Positions 26,039-35,169 of a stretch of DNA of 42,996 nt are shown here, one piece after another. The notes under the pieces are model-generated. The model searched no databases, was not told where the DNA came from, and saw only the letters and a list, made by a program, of their open reading frames with translations. Made by a program: the position numbers and the translations under genes. The stretch comes from CAZYVD01 sp964651045 (GTDB lineage Bacteria > Zhuqueibacterota > QNDG01 > DSAB01). Every line of letters begins with the position of its first letter. Position 1 is the first letter of the stretch. Where the stretch lies: the NCBI GenBank assembly GCA_964651045.1, contig CAZYVD010000017.1, forward strand, positions 1-42,996. The letters are read 5' to 3'.

Positions 26039-29000
26039 TTGAAGAGAATAGTTCAAAGATTTAGTATTCTGTCCTTTCTTACATTCTTTATAATAGGCTC
26101 ACTTCTGTCTGAAGAAAGGGGAAAAATTGGGAAGGGGTCTTTTGTATCGAAGTGGGACAGAGTAGTAGAACTTGCAAAGGAGATTACAAGAGGCGATGTT
26201 GTATATCGGCTTTATAAGAAGAACGAAATACTCGATATATTGATGTCAGAGGAGGATAACTATCCCATATACTATGTAGACCAGAATGCTACAGGAAATG
26301 GTGATGGAAGCTCCTGGGAGAATGCATTTACTGAAATCCAGCCGGCAATAAATCTTGCTGCCCAATCTGAGGGTTGGGTCTGGGTTGCAAAGGGGGTATA
26401 TACAGGAAGTTACTGGGAGAGCGATCTTGGAAATTACCGTGAAGTTGCTGCAATAAAGGTCAAATCACGGGTAATGCTGTTCGGCGGATTTCGTGGTGAT
26501 GAGACCCATTTAATAGAAAGAGATCCAGAGGCAAATGAGACTGTTATTCAGAACCAGAATGGGCCTGGCCCGGATGGACCGAGAGCAGTCGATATGGCTC
26601 ACATGTCGTTGATCGATGGGTTTACGATTCGAAATTCAGGATTTACTGAGCTCGGCGTAAAGCTTTCGGATTACGTGTGTGGTGGTGGAATACGCACAAA
26701 AGACTGGTTTGTGGTAATCCGCAACAACAGGATAACAGGAAATTATGCAAAGGGAGGGGCCTCGATTGCAGTTTGGAACAGGAGCGATCGATCGTCAGAG
26801 ACGATAGATGATTATGCACCGATCATAGAGGGCAATTTTATATACAGAAACTGCGGCGTATGTGGGGCAGTGCAGATAAGAAATTCTGAGACACTATTCT
26901 GTAACAATGTTGTTGCATACAACTATCACGATGCACAGGAGGGCGAGGCAGATAGGTCGAAGGGTGTTGAGATTGTTCTTGATCTTGAGTTGAGTGATAA
27001 GCCGATTATCGTAAATTCAATACTCTGGAACAATACTGGAAACGGTACATTTCCAGATCTTTACAATCATGTCAATAATCCACCAGGTGCTGAGGCAGAA
27101 AGTTACTATAATTGCATCAGGAGGGGCGGCTATGGAGAGGGACTTGTAACCTCTGATCCAATGTTCAAAGATCCTGCAAATAATGACTTTTCGCTTCTCG
27201 ATGAATCACCCTGTATAGATGCTGGCCATCCAAATGGGCCAAAGGATCCTGACAACACAAGGGCAGACATAGGTGTATTCACTCTTCGATATCAACTTAC
27301 TATAGATGATGGTGGTGTGGGCGCAAACACCGTTGGTGAGGGAAATTATACTCCTGGAAGAATAGTGACAATTTCGATCGATAGTATTGTGGTAGATTCA
27401 TCAGGGAAGACTCGTTATAGATTCTTAAGATGGGAAGGAGAAGGCCCTGGGTCCTATTCTGGAACTTCAGTAACTGCAACCGTTATGATGCTGGGTCCAA
27501 TTAAAGAGACTGCCGTATGGAAGGAGGAGTACTGGCTTGAGGTCAATTCAGGAGTCGAGGCCGACACACTCACAGGCTGGTATGAAAAGGGAAGCTCGCA
27601 ACAGATATGGGTTCATGAATATTATAATATAGCAGATGGCGAGAGAAACCATTTTATTAGATGGGAAGGTGATGGCAGCGGTTCATATACAGGCACAGAT
27701 ACCCTTATAACAGTTGTGCTGAATGAGCCAGTTGTAGAAAGCGTTGTATGGGAGAGAGAGTATTATTTGAATGTCGTCTCTTCCTTTGGTTCTCCTTCGG
27801 GAGAGGGATGGTATCTGGATGGAGATACTGCAACTTTTTCTATAACAGGATCTCAGAACAGCGGTCCCAGCACCCGTTATAGTTTTAAGAGATGGGTCGG
27901 AACAGGAGAAGGTTCATATACTGGAAGCGATACCATCCATACTGTGATAATGAACAATCCTATTACTGAGACAGCAGAGTGGGATGTTCAATATTTTTTG
28001 GATATAATCTCAGATCACGGATCTCCTTCTGGTGAGGGATGGTATGATGCAAACAGTGTGGTTAAGATATCAATAGATACTTTAGATTACATGGATCAGC
28101 AGAGGCGATACCATTTCATTAAATGGGAAGGATCTGGCTCTGAGTGGGCTTATACAGGAGAAGATCCGAGTCCTCTCATACACATGAAGGGCCCTGTAAC
28201 CGAGTCGGCTGTATGGAATCTTGAGTACTGGACCTCTATTGAACTTGATCCACCTGAAGGGGGTAGTGTCGAGCCTTTTTCACCGCCGGGAATATGGTGC
28301 ACATCCGGCAGTGAGCTAAGAATATATGCAAGGCCAGATTACGATGGAGGATATGGATTTAAGGGCTGGTTTGGGGATGTAAGCTGTTCTGATGACTCTC
28401 TGATTCTTGATATAGATGGGCCGCTCAATGTTACTGCCAGATTCAGAAAAGGCAACATAATAATAAGAACCGTTCCACAGGGTCTGACATTTATTGCAGA
28501 TCAGATTGAGTACCAATCTCCGATGGTATTTTTCTGGTCAGAAGGAGAAGAGAAGAGTCTGAATGTTCCCTCTCCACAAAGTGGAGGCAAGCAGGTTCGA
28601 TATATTTTCAATAGATGGAGCGATGGACTATCAAAGAATCATCAGATTACTGTTCCTGAGGATACTACGATATATACTGCTTATTTTGATACAAGCTATT
28701 TTTTAAAGATCGATTCAGAATATGGAACTCCGATGGGAGAGGGCTGGTACAATCCTGGCTCTACTGCACAGGTCTCCATAGACAGCATTGCTGAAGATAC
28801 TGTAAATGTCCGTCAGAGATTTATTAAATGGACAGGAGTGGGAGATGGTAGTGTGAACAGTTCCGCTCGAAATATACTGGTAACTGTAAATGGTCCTGTT
28901 GTTCAGACTGCACACTGGACTCCACAGTACTATCTTACAACGCAGGTAGTTCCAGAACAGACAGGAAGCATAGTTGCTTCTCCCTCCCATCTCTGGTATG

Positions 29001-30073
29001 ACGATGGAACAGAGGTAGGACTGCTTGCTGCTGGAAAAAACTCCAACATTAAATTCATTGGCTGGTCTGGAGATCTCGATGGCAACACAAATCCAACAGT
29101 CATTGAGATGGATAGCCCAAAACTGATAGTTGCACACTTCAATGCTGTATCGAACTATCCCCCTGTTTTTACTTCTGCTCTTTCGGACACCACGATATTT
29201 GAGGACAACGATTTGATCTTTTCGTTTTCTTATTTAGAAAAATTTTTAAACGATCAAAACGATTGTATCGAATCTTTAAAGTATGAGCTCAATGAAGAGT
29301 CACATTTTACAGTCGAAAAAGATATACAATCATCTGTGCTGATACTCCATCCACAGAGCAACTGGTACGGTGCAGAAACTGTTGTGCTAAATGTATCAGA
29401 TCCATGGGAATTAACAACATCTGATACATTCGATGTTACTGTCTTCCCAGTGAATGATCCACCGCTTCCATTCGATCTGTTGATTCCTCAGGATGGTACT
29501 GTTTTGTCAGGCGGTGATGATCCGGTAGAGTTTGTGTGGCAAAAATCATTGAATGTGGATAAGGAGCCAGATGTCACATATGAATTTTTTCTCGGCCCAG
29601 ATTCAAATTTTACAGATATTGAGACAATTCAGATAAGCGTTGGCAGCGATACATCTATCGATTTAAACAGAAACATAATTAATGGTGAGAAGTACTGGGG
29701 AGTATTAGCTGTTGATTCTACTGGCCTTTCAAGATGGTGCAGAAAGAGGTTTAAGATATCGATAAAGACAGGAGTCATTAGCAATGATATTCCTGATCGG
29801 TTCTTCCTTGCACCAAATTACCCAAATCCATTCAACTCAGAGACACAGATTTATTACCAGATACCTGAGAATGGATATATGTGGCTTAAGATATATGATG
29901 AGAGAGGCAGGGTGATAAAAACACTTAGACAGGGATGGCAGGTTGCAGGATGTTATATTGTCAAATGGGATGGCAGGAATGAGAATGGGGATGAAATATC
30001 CTCAGGGATATATATAATTAGATTACAAATGAACGATCTATCGGTGCAGAGAAAGGTTGTGCTGGTTCGATGA
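26039..30073 (+). CDS. Exported beta-helix protein with InlB-like repeats
   Basis: This 1344-aa protein starts at TTG 26039, with GAGGGA six bases upstream and a clear signal peptide (hydrophobic ILSFLTFFIIGSLL). Residues about 75-415 form a right-handed parallel beta-helix of the pectate-lyase/DUF1565 kind (YYVDQNATGNGDGSSWENAF, DGFTIRNSG, SPCIDAGHP). Residues about 420-1040 carry eight divergent InlB-type B repeats of about 75 residues, each with a pattern such as GEGWY, then RF..W.G.G.GSYTG. An Ig/cadherin-like module, an Fn3-like module and the sorting module (NYPNPFNSETQIYYQ) follow. The last three modules match the next gene closely. The beta-helix suggests polysaccharide binding or cleavage, but no catalytic residues are identifiable. 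It starts 12 bases after the previous stop, so it is in the same operon. Confidence 0.88.
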   Translation: MKRIVQRFSILSFLTFFIIGSLLSEERGKIGKGSFVSKWDRVVELAKEITRGDVVYRLYKKNEILDILMSEEDNYPIYYVDQNATGNGDGSSWENAFTEIQPAINLAAQSEGWVWVAKGVYTGSYWESDLGNYREVAAIKVKSRVMLFGGFRGDETHLIERDPEANETVIQNQNGPGPDGPRAVDMAHMSLIDGFTIRNSGFTELGVKLSDYVCGGGIRTKDWFVVIRNNRITGNYAKGGASIAVWNRSDRSSETIDDYAPIIEGNFIYRNCGVCGAVQIRNSETLFCNNVVAYNYHDAQEGEADRSKGVEIVLDLELSDKPIIVNSILWNNTGNGTFPDLYNHVNNPPGAEAESYYNCIRRGGYGEGLVTSDPMFKDPANNDFSLLDESPCIDAGHPNGPKDPDNTRADIGVFTLRYQLTIDDGGVGANTVGEGNYTPGRIVTISIDSIVVDSSGKTRYRFLRWEGEGPGSYSGTSVTATVMMLGPIKETAVWKEEYWLEVNSGVEADTLTGWYEKGSSQQIWVHEYYNIADGERNHFIRWEGDGSGSYTGTDTLITVVLNEPVVESVVWEREYYLNVVSSFGSPSGEGWYLDGDTATFSITGSQNSGPSTRYSFKRWVGTGEGSYTGSDTIHTVIMNNPITETAEWDVQYFLDIISDHGSPSGEGWYDANSVVKISIDTLDYMDQQRRYHFIKWEGSGSEWAYTGEDPSPLIHMKGPVTESAVWNLEYWTSIELDPPEGGSVEPFSPPGIWCTSGSELRIYARPDYDGGYGFKGWFGDVSCSDDSLILDIDGPLNVTARFRKGNIIIRTVPQGLTFIADQIEYQSPMVFFWSEGEEKSLNVPSPQSGGKQVRYIFNRWSDGLSKNHQITVPEDTTIYTAYFDTSYFLKIDSEYGTPMGEGWYNPGSTAQVSIDSIAEDTVNVRQRFIKWTGVGDGSVNSSARNILVTVNGPVVQTAHWTPQYYLTTQVVPEQTGSIVASPSHLWYDDGTEVGLLAAGKNSNIKFIGWSGDLDGNTNPTVIEMDSPKLIVAHFNAVSNYPPVFTSALSDTTIFEDNDLIFSFSYLEKFLNDQNDCIESLKYELNEESHFTVEKDIQSSVLILHPQSNWYGAETVVLNVSDPWELTTSDTFDVTVFPVNDPPLPFDLLIPQDGTVLSGGDDPVEFVWQKSLNVDKEPDVTYEFFLGPDSNFTDIETIQISVGSDTSIDLNRNIINGEKYWGVLAVDSTGLSRWCRKRFKISIKTGVISNDIPDRFFLAPNYPNPFNSETQIYYQIPENGYMWLKIYDERGRVIKTLRQGWQVAGCYIVKWDGRNENGDEISSGIYIIRLQMNDLSVQRKVVLVR

Positions 30074-31497
30074 GAAGTGGATTGGATCATCAAAGGTTTT
30101 TAATAGTAAGGTTTATTTTTTTACTAGCCTGTCTGTTGAATTTTCCAAGACTGTATTCTCAGGTAAAGGTGTCGATTCCAGATTCTACTGTCTGTCCGGG
30201 CATCGATTTTATGATTCCTGTATATGTTACAGGATTGAGTGCAGAGGACTCGGTTATTGCCTATCAATTATGCCTGAGGTTCGACTCCTCCCTTGTTGAA
30301 GTATATGGAGTATCTAATGATGGTACTATGACAAGAAAATGGGGCTCTCCATTTATCAATGTGGTCGATACGGCATGCTATGTTGCAGGATTTACATCGA
30401 ATCAGGGATCAAAACAGATCCAGCTTGACACAAACAGGTTGGTTCAGATTGGATTGAGAATAATAAAAGACTCGGTCTTTACAACACAAATAGAAATCTC
30501 ATCGTTTATGCTTTTTGGACTGGATGGTGATATTGAACCCGATACTGTATCTGGATCGGAAATCGATGTTGTGCTAAATCTTCCACCTGTAATAAAAAAG
30601 ATACCAGATATGTTGATTCTCGAGGACACAGATATAGATTTTAATGTTGCCGAATATGTATTTGATTTTAATCATTCTATATTTCAACTCGACATAGTAT
30701 TTAGTGACCGTGAAGGCTTTCAGTTCAGTAATCTTTCCACTGAAGGGATGATCAAGATTTCCCCTCCTGTAAACTGGGCCGGCACCGATACGCTGACTCT
30801 TACAGTCACAGATCCTGCTCCATTTTTCGAATCTGATAGAGACACATTTGCAGTAACAGTTCTTCCTGTAGACGATCCGCCGGGTCACTTCGAACTAATT
30901 TCTCCACCGGATAGCACTGTGTTTTCTGAGATGGAAGAGTACATAGAGTTTACATGGCACAGATCTGAAAATGTAGATCAGGGGGATACGATCATCTATA
31001 TTCTGATGATTGGTTATGATTCTTTGCTCTCTGGCGATGGAGTAAGTGAATACTCTGCTGCAGAGGATACAACTATCAGGCTTAACAGTTCTGAGGTTGA
31101 TGAGGGATGGCTTTACTGGGGTGTAAGGGCCGAAGACAAGAGGCTTCATCCAAAATCAACAATGTGCGACAGAACTTTTGCTATAGGAATAATGACCGAT
31201 GTAGAGGATTGCAACAGCCCATCAGGATATATGCTCGAGAGCTTTCCCAATCCATTCAATTCTGAAATGGTTGTTAGATATAGCCTGCCATTTAAGCAGA
31301 AAATAAGAATAGAGATATTTAATGCACTAGGCCATCGAGTAATGGTACTTGTGGACGAGACTGTCTCCGCTGGTCTACATGAAATGAAATGGAATGGAAA
31401 AGATGAGGCAGGAGATATGCTGCCTTCGGGCATCTATTTAGTTTTGATGCGGTCAAAAAATTTTTTCGCAGTAAAAAGAGCGCTGCTACTGAAGTAA
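30070..31497 (+). CDS. Exported cohesin-like surface protein
   Basis: The start codon overlaps the previous stop (ATGA), so translation is coupled. The 475-aa protein has an N-terminal signal peptide (about 1-31, hydrophobic FIFLLACLLNFPRLYS). Residues about 33-175 form a cohesin-type domain (VSIPDSTVCPGIDFMIPVYV, AYQLCLRFDSSLVEV). An Ig-like module (about 178-272), an Fn3-like module (about 273-380) and the T9SS-type sorting module (SFPNPFNSEMVVRYS) complete it. Cohesins bind dockerins, and the protein two genes upstream has a dockerin-type segment. Whether this domain binds it, and whether the domain keeps the dockerin-binding face, cannot be read from the sequence. A weak hairpin (31499-31524) ends the operon. 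Confidence 0.86.
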   Translation: MRSGLDHQRFLIVRFIFLLACLLNFPRLYSQVKVSIPDSTVCPGIDFMIPVYVTGLSAEDSVIAYQLCLRFDSSLVEVYGVSNDGTMTRKWGSPFINVVDTACYVAGFTSNQGSKQIQLDTNRLVQIGLRIIKDSVFTTQIEISSFMLFGLDGDIEPDTVSGSEIDVVLNLPPVIKKIPDMLILEDTDIDFNVAEYVFDFNHSIFQLDIVFSDREGFQFSNLSTEGMIKISPPVNWAGTDTLTLTVTDPAPFFESDRDTFAVTVLPVDDPPGHFELISPPDSTVFSEMEEYIEFTWHRSENVDQGDTIIYILMIGYDSLLSGDGVSEYSAAEDTTIRLNSSEVDEGWLYWGVRAEDKRLHPKSTMCDRTFAIGIMTDVEDCNSPSGYMLESFPNPFNSEMVVRYSLPFKQKIRIEIFNALGHRVMVLVDETVSAGLHEMKWNGKDEAGDMLPSGIYLVLMRSKNFFAVKRALLLK

Positions 31498-31498
31498 T

Positions 31499-31524
31499 CC
31501 TTTTGTCCAAAAGACTATTTTTTC
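31499..31524 (+). terminator. Weak terminator after the surface-protein operon
   Basis: A short CTTTT-gtcc-AAAAG stem is followed, after four bases, by TTTTTT. The stem is weak, but the position is right between the operon end and the gap promoter. Confidence 0.5.
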
Positions 31525-31553
31525 TTGACATTTAATAGAAAAATAATTATCAT
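31525..31553 (+). promoter_or_regulatory. Sigma-70 promoter of the gap-pgk-tpiA-secG operon
   Basis: TTGACA (31525-31530), a 17-base spacer and TATCAT (31548-31553) give a near-consensus promoter about 80 bases before the gap ATG. Confidence 0.8.
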
Positions 31554-31636
31554 TATAGATCAAAATTTCCCTTTACCAATATTGCGATGTGTATCACGGG
31601 GGGTAAGAGAGATGTCTTTAACATGGAGGCTTTGAG

Positions 31637-32638
31637 ATGCCTATAAAAGTCGGTATTAATGGATTTGGAAGGATTGGCAGGTTGGTTTTCAGGGCAGCAT
31701 ACAACCGTAGTGATGTGGAGGTTGTGGCAGTAAATGATATAACAGATGCTGTAACTTTAGCACATCTTTTAAAATATGATTCTGTACATGGAAGATTTTC
31801 TGGCTCTGTGGAAGCAAGGGAGAACTCTATTGTTGTCGATGGCAAAGAGATCAAAGTGCTTGCAGAGAAAGATCCTGCCCATCTTCCCTGGAAGAGTATT
31901 GGAGTGGATGTTGTAGTGGAGTCGACAGGAAGATTCAGAAAGAGGGCTGAGATTGCAGCTCATTTAGATGCGGGGGCAAGAAAGGTTCTTCTTTCTGTAC
32001 CTGCAAAGGATGAGATAGATGCAACCATTGTACTCGGCGTTAATGATGGCGATTTAAAACCAGAACACCAGATCGTCTCGAATGCTTCTTGTACAACGAA
32101 TTGCCTAGCACCCATTGTTAGGGTGCTCCATGAATCGTTCGGAATAGAATATGGCCTTATGACAACGATACACGCTTATACAAACGATCAAAGGATCCTC
32201 GATGCACCGCATAAGGATCTTCGAAGGGCAAGGGCAATGGCAGTATCGATGATTCCGACAACAACCGGGGCTGCAAAGGCCGTGGGCAAGGTGATACCAG
32301 AATTAAACGGCAAGTTGAACGGAATGGCAGTACGTGTTCCCACTGCAGATGCATCGATGGTTGATCTGGTGGCTGTGGTCAACAAAGATATCACAATAGA
32401 TGATGTTAACAATGCAATGAAGGAGTATTCTGAAGGGAAGATGAAGGGAATACTGGAATATTGTGAAGATCCTGTTGTTTCTGTTGATATTATTGGGAAT
32501 CCCCATTCGAGTATATATGACAGCCTGGCAACAATGATGCTTGGAAACAATATGGTTAAGGTGATTGCATGGTATGACAATGAATGGGGCTATTCATGCC
32601 GCATGGTGGATCTGCTGGTAAAGATGGCAAAAATGTGA
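31637..32638 (+). CDS. gap: Glyceraldehyde-3-phosphate dehydrogenase
   Basis: This 333-aa enzyme oxidises glyceraldehyde 3-phosphate to 1,3-bisphosphoglycerate. It has the Rossmann loop GINGFGRIGR, D34 (AVNDI), which favours NAD over NADP, the active-site C152 in SNASCTTNC and H179 (TTIHAYT). Length and motifs are normal for the type I family. It is the first gene of the glycolytic operon gap-pgk-tpiA-secG behind a strong sigma-70 promoter; pgk starts 16 bases after its stop. It works in both glycolysis and gluconeogenesis. Confidence 0.97.
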   Translation: MPIKVGINGFGRIGRLVFRAAYNRSDVEVVAVNDITDAVTLAHLLKYDSVHGRFSGSVEARENSIVVDGKEIKVLAEKDPAHLPWKSIGVDVVVESTGRFRKRAEIAAHLDAGARKVLLSVPAKDEIDATIVLGVNDGDLKPEHQIVSNASCTTNCLAPIVRVLHESFGIEYGLMTTIHAYTNDQRILDAPHKDLRRARAMAVSMIPTTTGAAKAVGKVIPELNGKLNGMAVRVPTADASMVDLVAVVNKDITIDDVNNAMKEYSEGKMKGILEYCEDPVVSVDIIGNPHSSIYDSLATMMLGNNMVKVIAWYDNEWGYSCRMVDLLVKMAKM

Positions 32639-32654
32639 TAATGGTTAAATCACT

Positions 32655-33860
32655 ATGAGAAAATTGACAATAAGAGACATTGATATAAAGGGCAAGAGGA
32701 TACTGATACGGGTTGACTTTAATGTTCCGCTGGATGAGAATCAGAATATCACTGACGACAAACGTATAGTTGCTTCGATTCCTACAATAAAGTATGCAAT
32801 CGAGCAGGGTGGTAAGGTAATCCTCATGTCGCATCTTGGAAGGCCAAAGGGAGAGATTGTTCCTGAGATGAGCCTCAGGCCAGTTGCAAAGAGATTGAGT
32901 GAGCTTTTAAATAGAGATGTCTCGTTTGCAGAGGACTGTATCGGACCCGATGTTAAGAGGCTCGTTGATGAGCTGAAGGAAGGCGATGTTCTTCTTCTGG
33001 AGAATCTCAGATTTCATAAGGAAGAAAAAGAAAACAGCGACGATTTTTCTAAAGAACTGGCCCGACTCGGAGACATTTATGTGAACGATGCGTTTGGCTC
33101 TGCACATAGAGCCCACAGTTCCACGGCTGGAGTGGCAAAGTTTTTTGATATTGCTGTGTCCGGATTTCTAATGGAGAAAGAAATTCAATATCTTGGATCT
33201 GTCGTAAAGAATCCTGATCATCCGTTTATTGCCATACTTGGTGGTGCAAAGATCTCAGACAAGATTCCAATAATAGAGAATTTTATTGAACGTGTGGACA
33301 AGGTTCTCATCGGTGGTGGAATGATGTTCACATTTATAAAAGCAGAGGGTAAAGAGATCGGCAATTCGCTTCTCGACAGAGAAAACCTTGACATGGTTAA
33401 AGTTCTTATGAATAACAATCCTGAAAAATTTGAGCTTCCTGTAGACTGTGTAATTACTGATAGGTTTGATCTGAAGAACAGAGTTTTAGGCGAGTTGAAG
33501 GTTGTATCTACAGACGAGATACTACCAGGCTGGATAGGACTCGATATTGGACCAAAGACGATTAAGAGGTTTTCAGAGGTTTGTAGTAATGCAAAGACTG
33601 TTGTCTGGAATGGACCAATGGGTGTTTTTGAATTTGAGGAGATATCAAAAGGAACATTTGAGATTGCAAAAGTTCTTGCCTCTATTACTAAAAAGGGTGC
33701 AAAGACGATTATAGGTGGAGGTGATTCGGCTTCTGCTGTGAAGAAGGCAGGCGTGGCATCGGAGCTATCTCATGTATCTACCGGTGGTGGTGCTTCTCTT
33801 GAGTTTTTACAGGGAAAGGTTCTTCCTGGAATAGCTGCATTGAATGATGTTGAGGAGTAG
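32655..33860 (+). CDS. pgk: Phosphoglycerate kinase
   Basis: The 401-aa enzyme transfers phosphate from 1,3-bisphosphoglycerate to ADP. The substrate-binding N-terminal motif RVDFNVPLDEN, HLGRPKG, the hinge-region GGAKISDKI and the C-terminal nucleotide-site GGGDSASAV are all present. The length is normal for a monofunctional PGK; it is not fused to triosephosphate isomerase. It lies between gap and tpiA with very short gaps (16 and 5 bases). Confidence 0.97.
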   Translation: MRKLTIRDIDIKGKRILIRVDFNVPLDENQNITDDKRIVASIPTIKYAIEQGGKVILMSHLGRPKGEIVPEMSLRPVAKRLSELLNRDVSFAEDCIGPDVKRLVDELKEGDVLLLENLRFHKEEKENSDDFSKELARLGDIYVNDAFGSAHRAHSSTAGVAKFFDIAVSGFLMEKEIQYLGSVVKNPDHPFIAILGGAKISDKIPIIENFIERVDKVLIGGGMMFTFIKAEGKEIGNSLLDRENLDMVKVLMNNNPEKFELPVDCVITDRFDLKNRVLGELKVVSTDEILPGWIGLDIGPKTIKRFSEVCSNAKTVVWNGPMGVFEFEEISKGTFEIAKVLASITKKGAKTIIGGGDSASAVKKAGVASELSHVSTGGGASLEFLQGKVLPGIAALNDVEE

Positions 33861-33865
33861 CAGGT

Positions 33866-34627
33866 ATGCGAAGACCTTATGTTGTTGGAAATTGGAAAAT
33901 GAACACAGACTCTGAAGAGGCAAGAGAAATACTAAATTCTCTACGGGAGAAGGTAAAAGATATAGAGGGAGTCGATATAGGAGTATGTCCCCCGTTTCCA
34001 TATCTCATGGTTGCATCTGAATTGCTTAAGGGAACAAAGATTGCAACTGGAGCCCAGAACATGAGTTGGGAAGATAAGGGGGCATTTACAGGAGAGGTAT
34101 CCGCCCTGATGCTGAAAGATGCAGGATGTGAGATAGTCATTCTCGGCCATTCTGAAAGAAGAAAGATTTTTGGAGAGGGAGATTCTTTAATTAACAATAA
34201 GGTGAAGAAGGCACTTGAAAAGGGTCTTAGGCCAATATTGTGTGTGGGTGAGACATTAGATGAGCGGGAGCGTGGGAAAACAGAGGAGGTCATAGAATCG
34301 CAGATTTCTGGATGTCTTGAAGGAATATCAAGGAGCAAGATCGAAGAAATAACAATTGCATATGAGCCAGTATGGGCAATTGGAACTGGAAAGACAGCAA
34401 CTCCGGAACTTGCTCAAAGTGTTCATAGTTTCATAAGGAGATGGATAGAGAATAAATATGATAGTAGTTCGGCTGAGAATATACGTATTTTATATGGAGG
34501 AAGTGTTAAACCTGATAATGCATATAGTTTGATTGCAATGCAGGATATAGATGGAGCTCTTGTTGGTGGTGCGAGTTTGAGTGCCGATAGTTTTTATGAG
34601 ATAATAAAAGAGGCAAGTAGAGTGTAA
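33866..34627 (+). CDS. tpiA: Triosephosphate isomerase
   Basis: The 253-aa TIM-barrel enzyme interconverts dihydroxyacetone phosphate and glyceraldehyde 3-phosphate. N9 and K11 (GNWKMN), H95 (LGHSERR), E167 (AYEPVWAIGTGKTAT, which also holds loop 6) and the phosphate-binding LYGGSVKPDN and GGASL motifs are intact. It starts 5 bases after the pgk stop and is followed 15 bases later by secG. Confidence 0.97.
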   Translation: MRRPYVVGNWKMNTDSEEAREILNSLREKVKDIEGVDIGVCPPFPYLMVASELLKGTKIATGAQNMSWEDKGAFTGEVSALMLKDAGCEIVILGHSERRKIFGEGDSLINNKVKKALEKGLRPILCVGETLDERERGKTEEVIESQISGCLEGISRSKIEEITIAYEPVWAIGTGKTATPELAQSVHSFIRRWIENKYDSSSAENIRILYGGSVKPDNAYSLIAMQDIDGALVGGASLSADSFYEIIKEASRV

Positions 34628-34642
34628 GGCGGAGATTGAAAG

Positions 34643-35023
34643 ATGGTTACTTTTTTAATATTTGTGCATATTATTGTTTGCGTGTTTTTAGTAATAAGCA
34701 TCTTACTTCAATCAAGCAAGGGAGGTGGCCTTGCTGGAATGTTTGGAGGAGGTGGGGGAATAGGCAGTGTTTTTGGTGCAAGAGGGGCTGCTACATTTTT
34801 ATCAAAATTAACAATGTGGCTGAGCATTGCATTTGCCGTGACAACGATTTCGATTGCATTAATATCTTCTAGGGTGCAGAAGTCAAAGAGTCTTGTAGAT
34901 AAGGTTATAGAAACCGAGCAGGTTGCTTCACCGGCAACAATGCTTCCTACGATACCTGCAGAAGACCAAACGAAAAAACAGGACAACAAGCAGCCCATAG
35001 GGAAAGAGAATAAGTTACCATGA
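34643..35023 (+). CDS. secG: Protein translocase subunit SecG
   Basis: This 126-aa membrane protein assists SecYEG. Two hydrophobic segments (about residues 2-22 and 52-72) flank the conserved cytoplasmic loop with ILLQSSKGGGLAG and a glycine-rich FGGGGGIGSVFGARG. A charged tail of about 50 residues (Lys, Asp and Gln rich) follows. The gene order tpiA-secG-tRNA-Leu is common across bacteria. Another frame on the same strand covers much of it but has no family features and was rejected. Confidence 0.94.
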   Translation: MVTFLIFVHIIVCVFLVISILLQSSKGGGLAGMFGGGGGIGSVFGARGAATFLSKLTMWLSIAFAVTTISIALISSRVQKSKSLVDKVIETEQVASPATMLPTIPAEDQTKKQDNKQPIGKENKLP

Positions 35024-35036
35024 GCAGGAATGATAT

Positions 35037-35124
35037 GCCGAAGTGGTGGAACCTGGTAGACACGCTGTCTTGAGGGGGCAGTACCCGAGAGGGTGTGGGG
35101 GTTCGAGTCCCCCCTTCGGCACCA
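35037..35124 (+). tRNA. tRNA-Leu(GAG), CCA encoded
   Basis: An 88-nt class II tRNA: acceptor GCCGAAG/CTTCGGC, D-arm with TGGTAGAC, anticodon stem CTGTC/GGCAG with loop TTGAGGG (anticodon GAG), a variable arm with GTACCCGAGAGGGTG and a T-arm GGGGGTTCGAGTCCCCC. CCA is encoded. It sits between secG and a TPR-protein gene. Confidence 0.96.
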
Positions 35125-35169
35125 ATTTTGAATTTACCGAATGGCAAAAAACCAATGGAGGGATATATG

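Noticed and set aside
16150..31497. Calling the four C-terminal modules proof of a type IX secretion system
   Set aside because: PNPFN-type tails also occur in lineages lacking T9SS genes, where they are annotated as FlgD-like Ig modules; no por/sov genes are visible in this window, so only the module is claimed.
34636..34872. A frame on the plus strand overlapping the secG gene
   Set aside because: secG is in another frame with clear SecG motifs and two membrane segments; this overlapping frame has no recognisable features.
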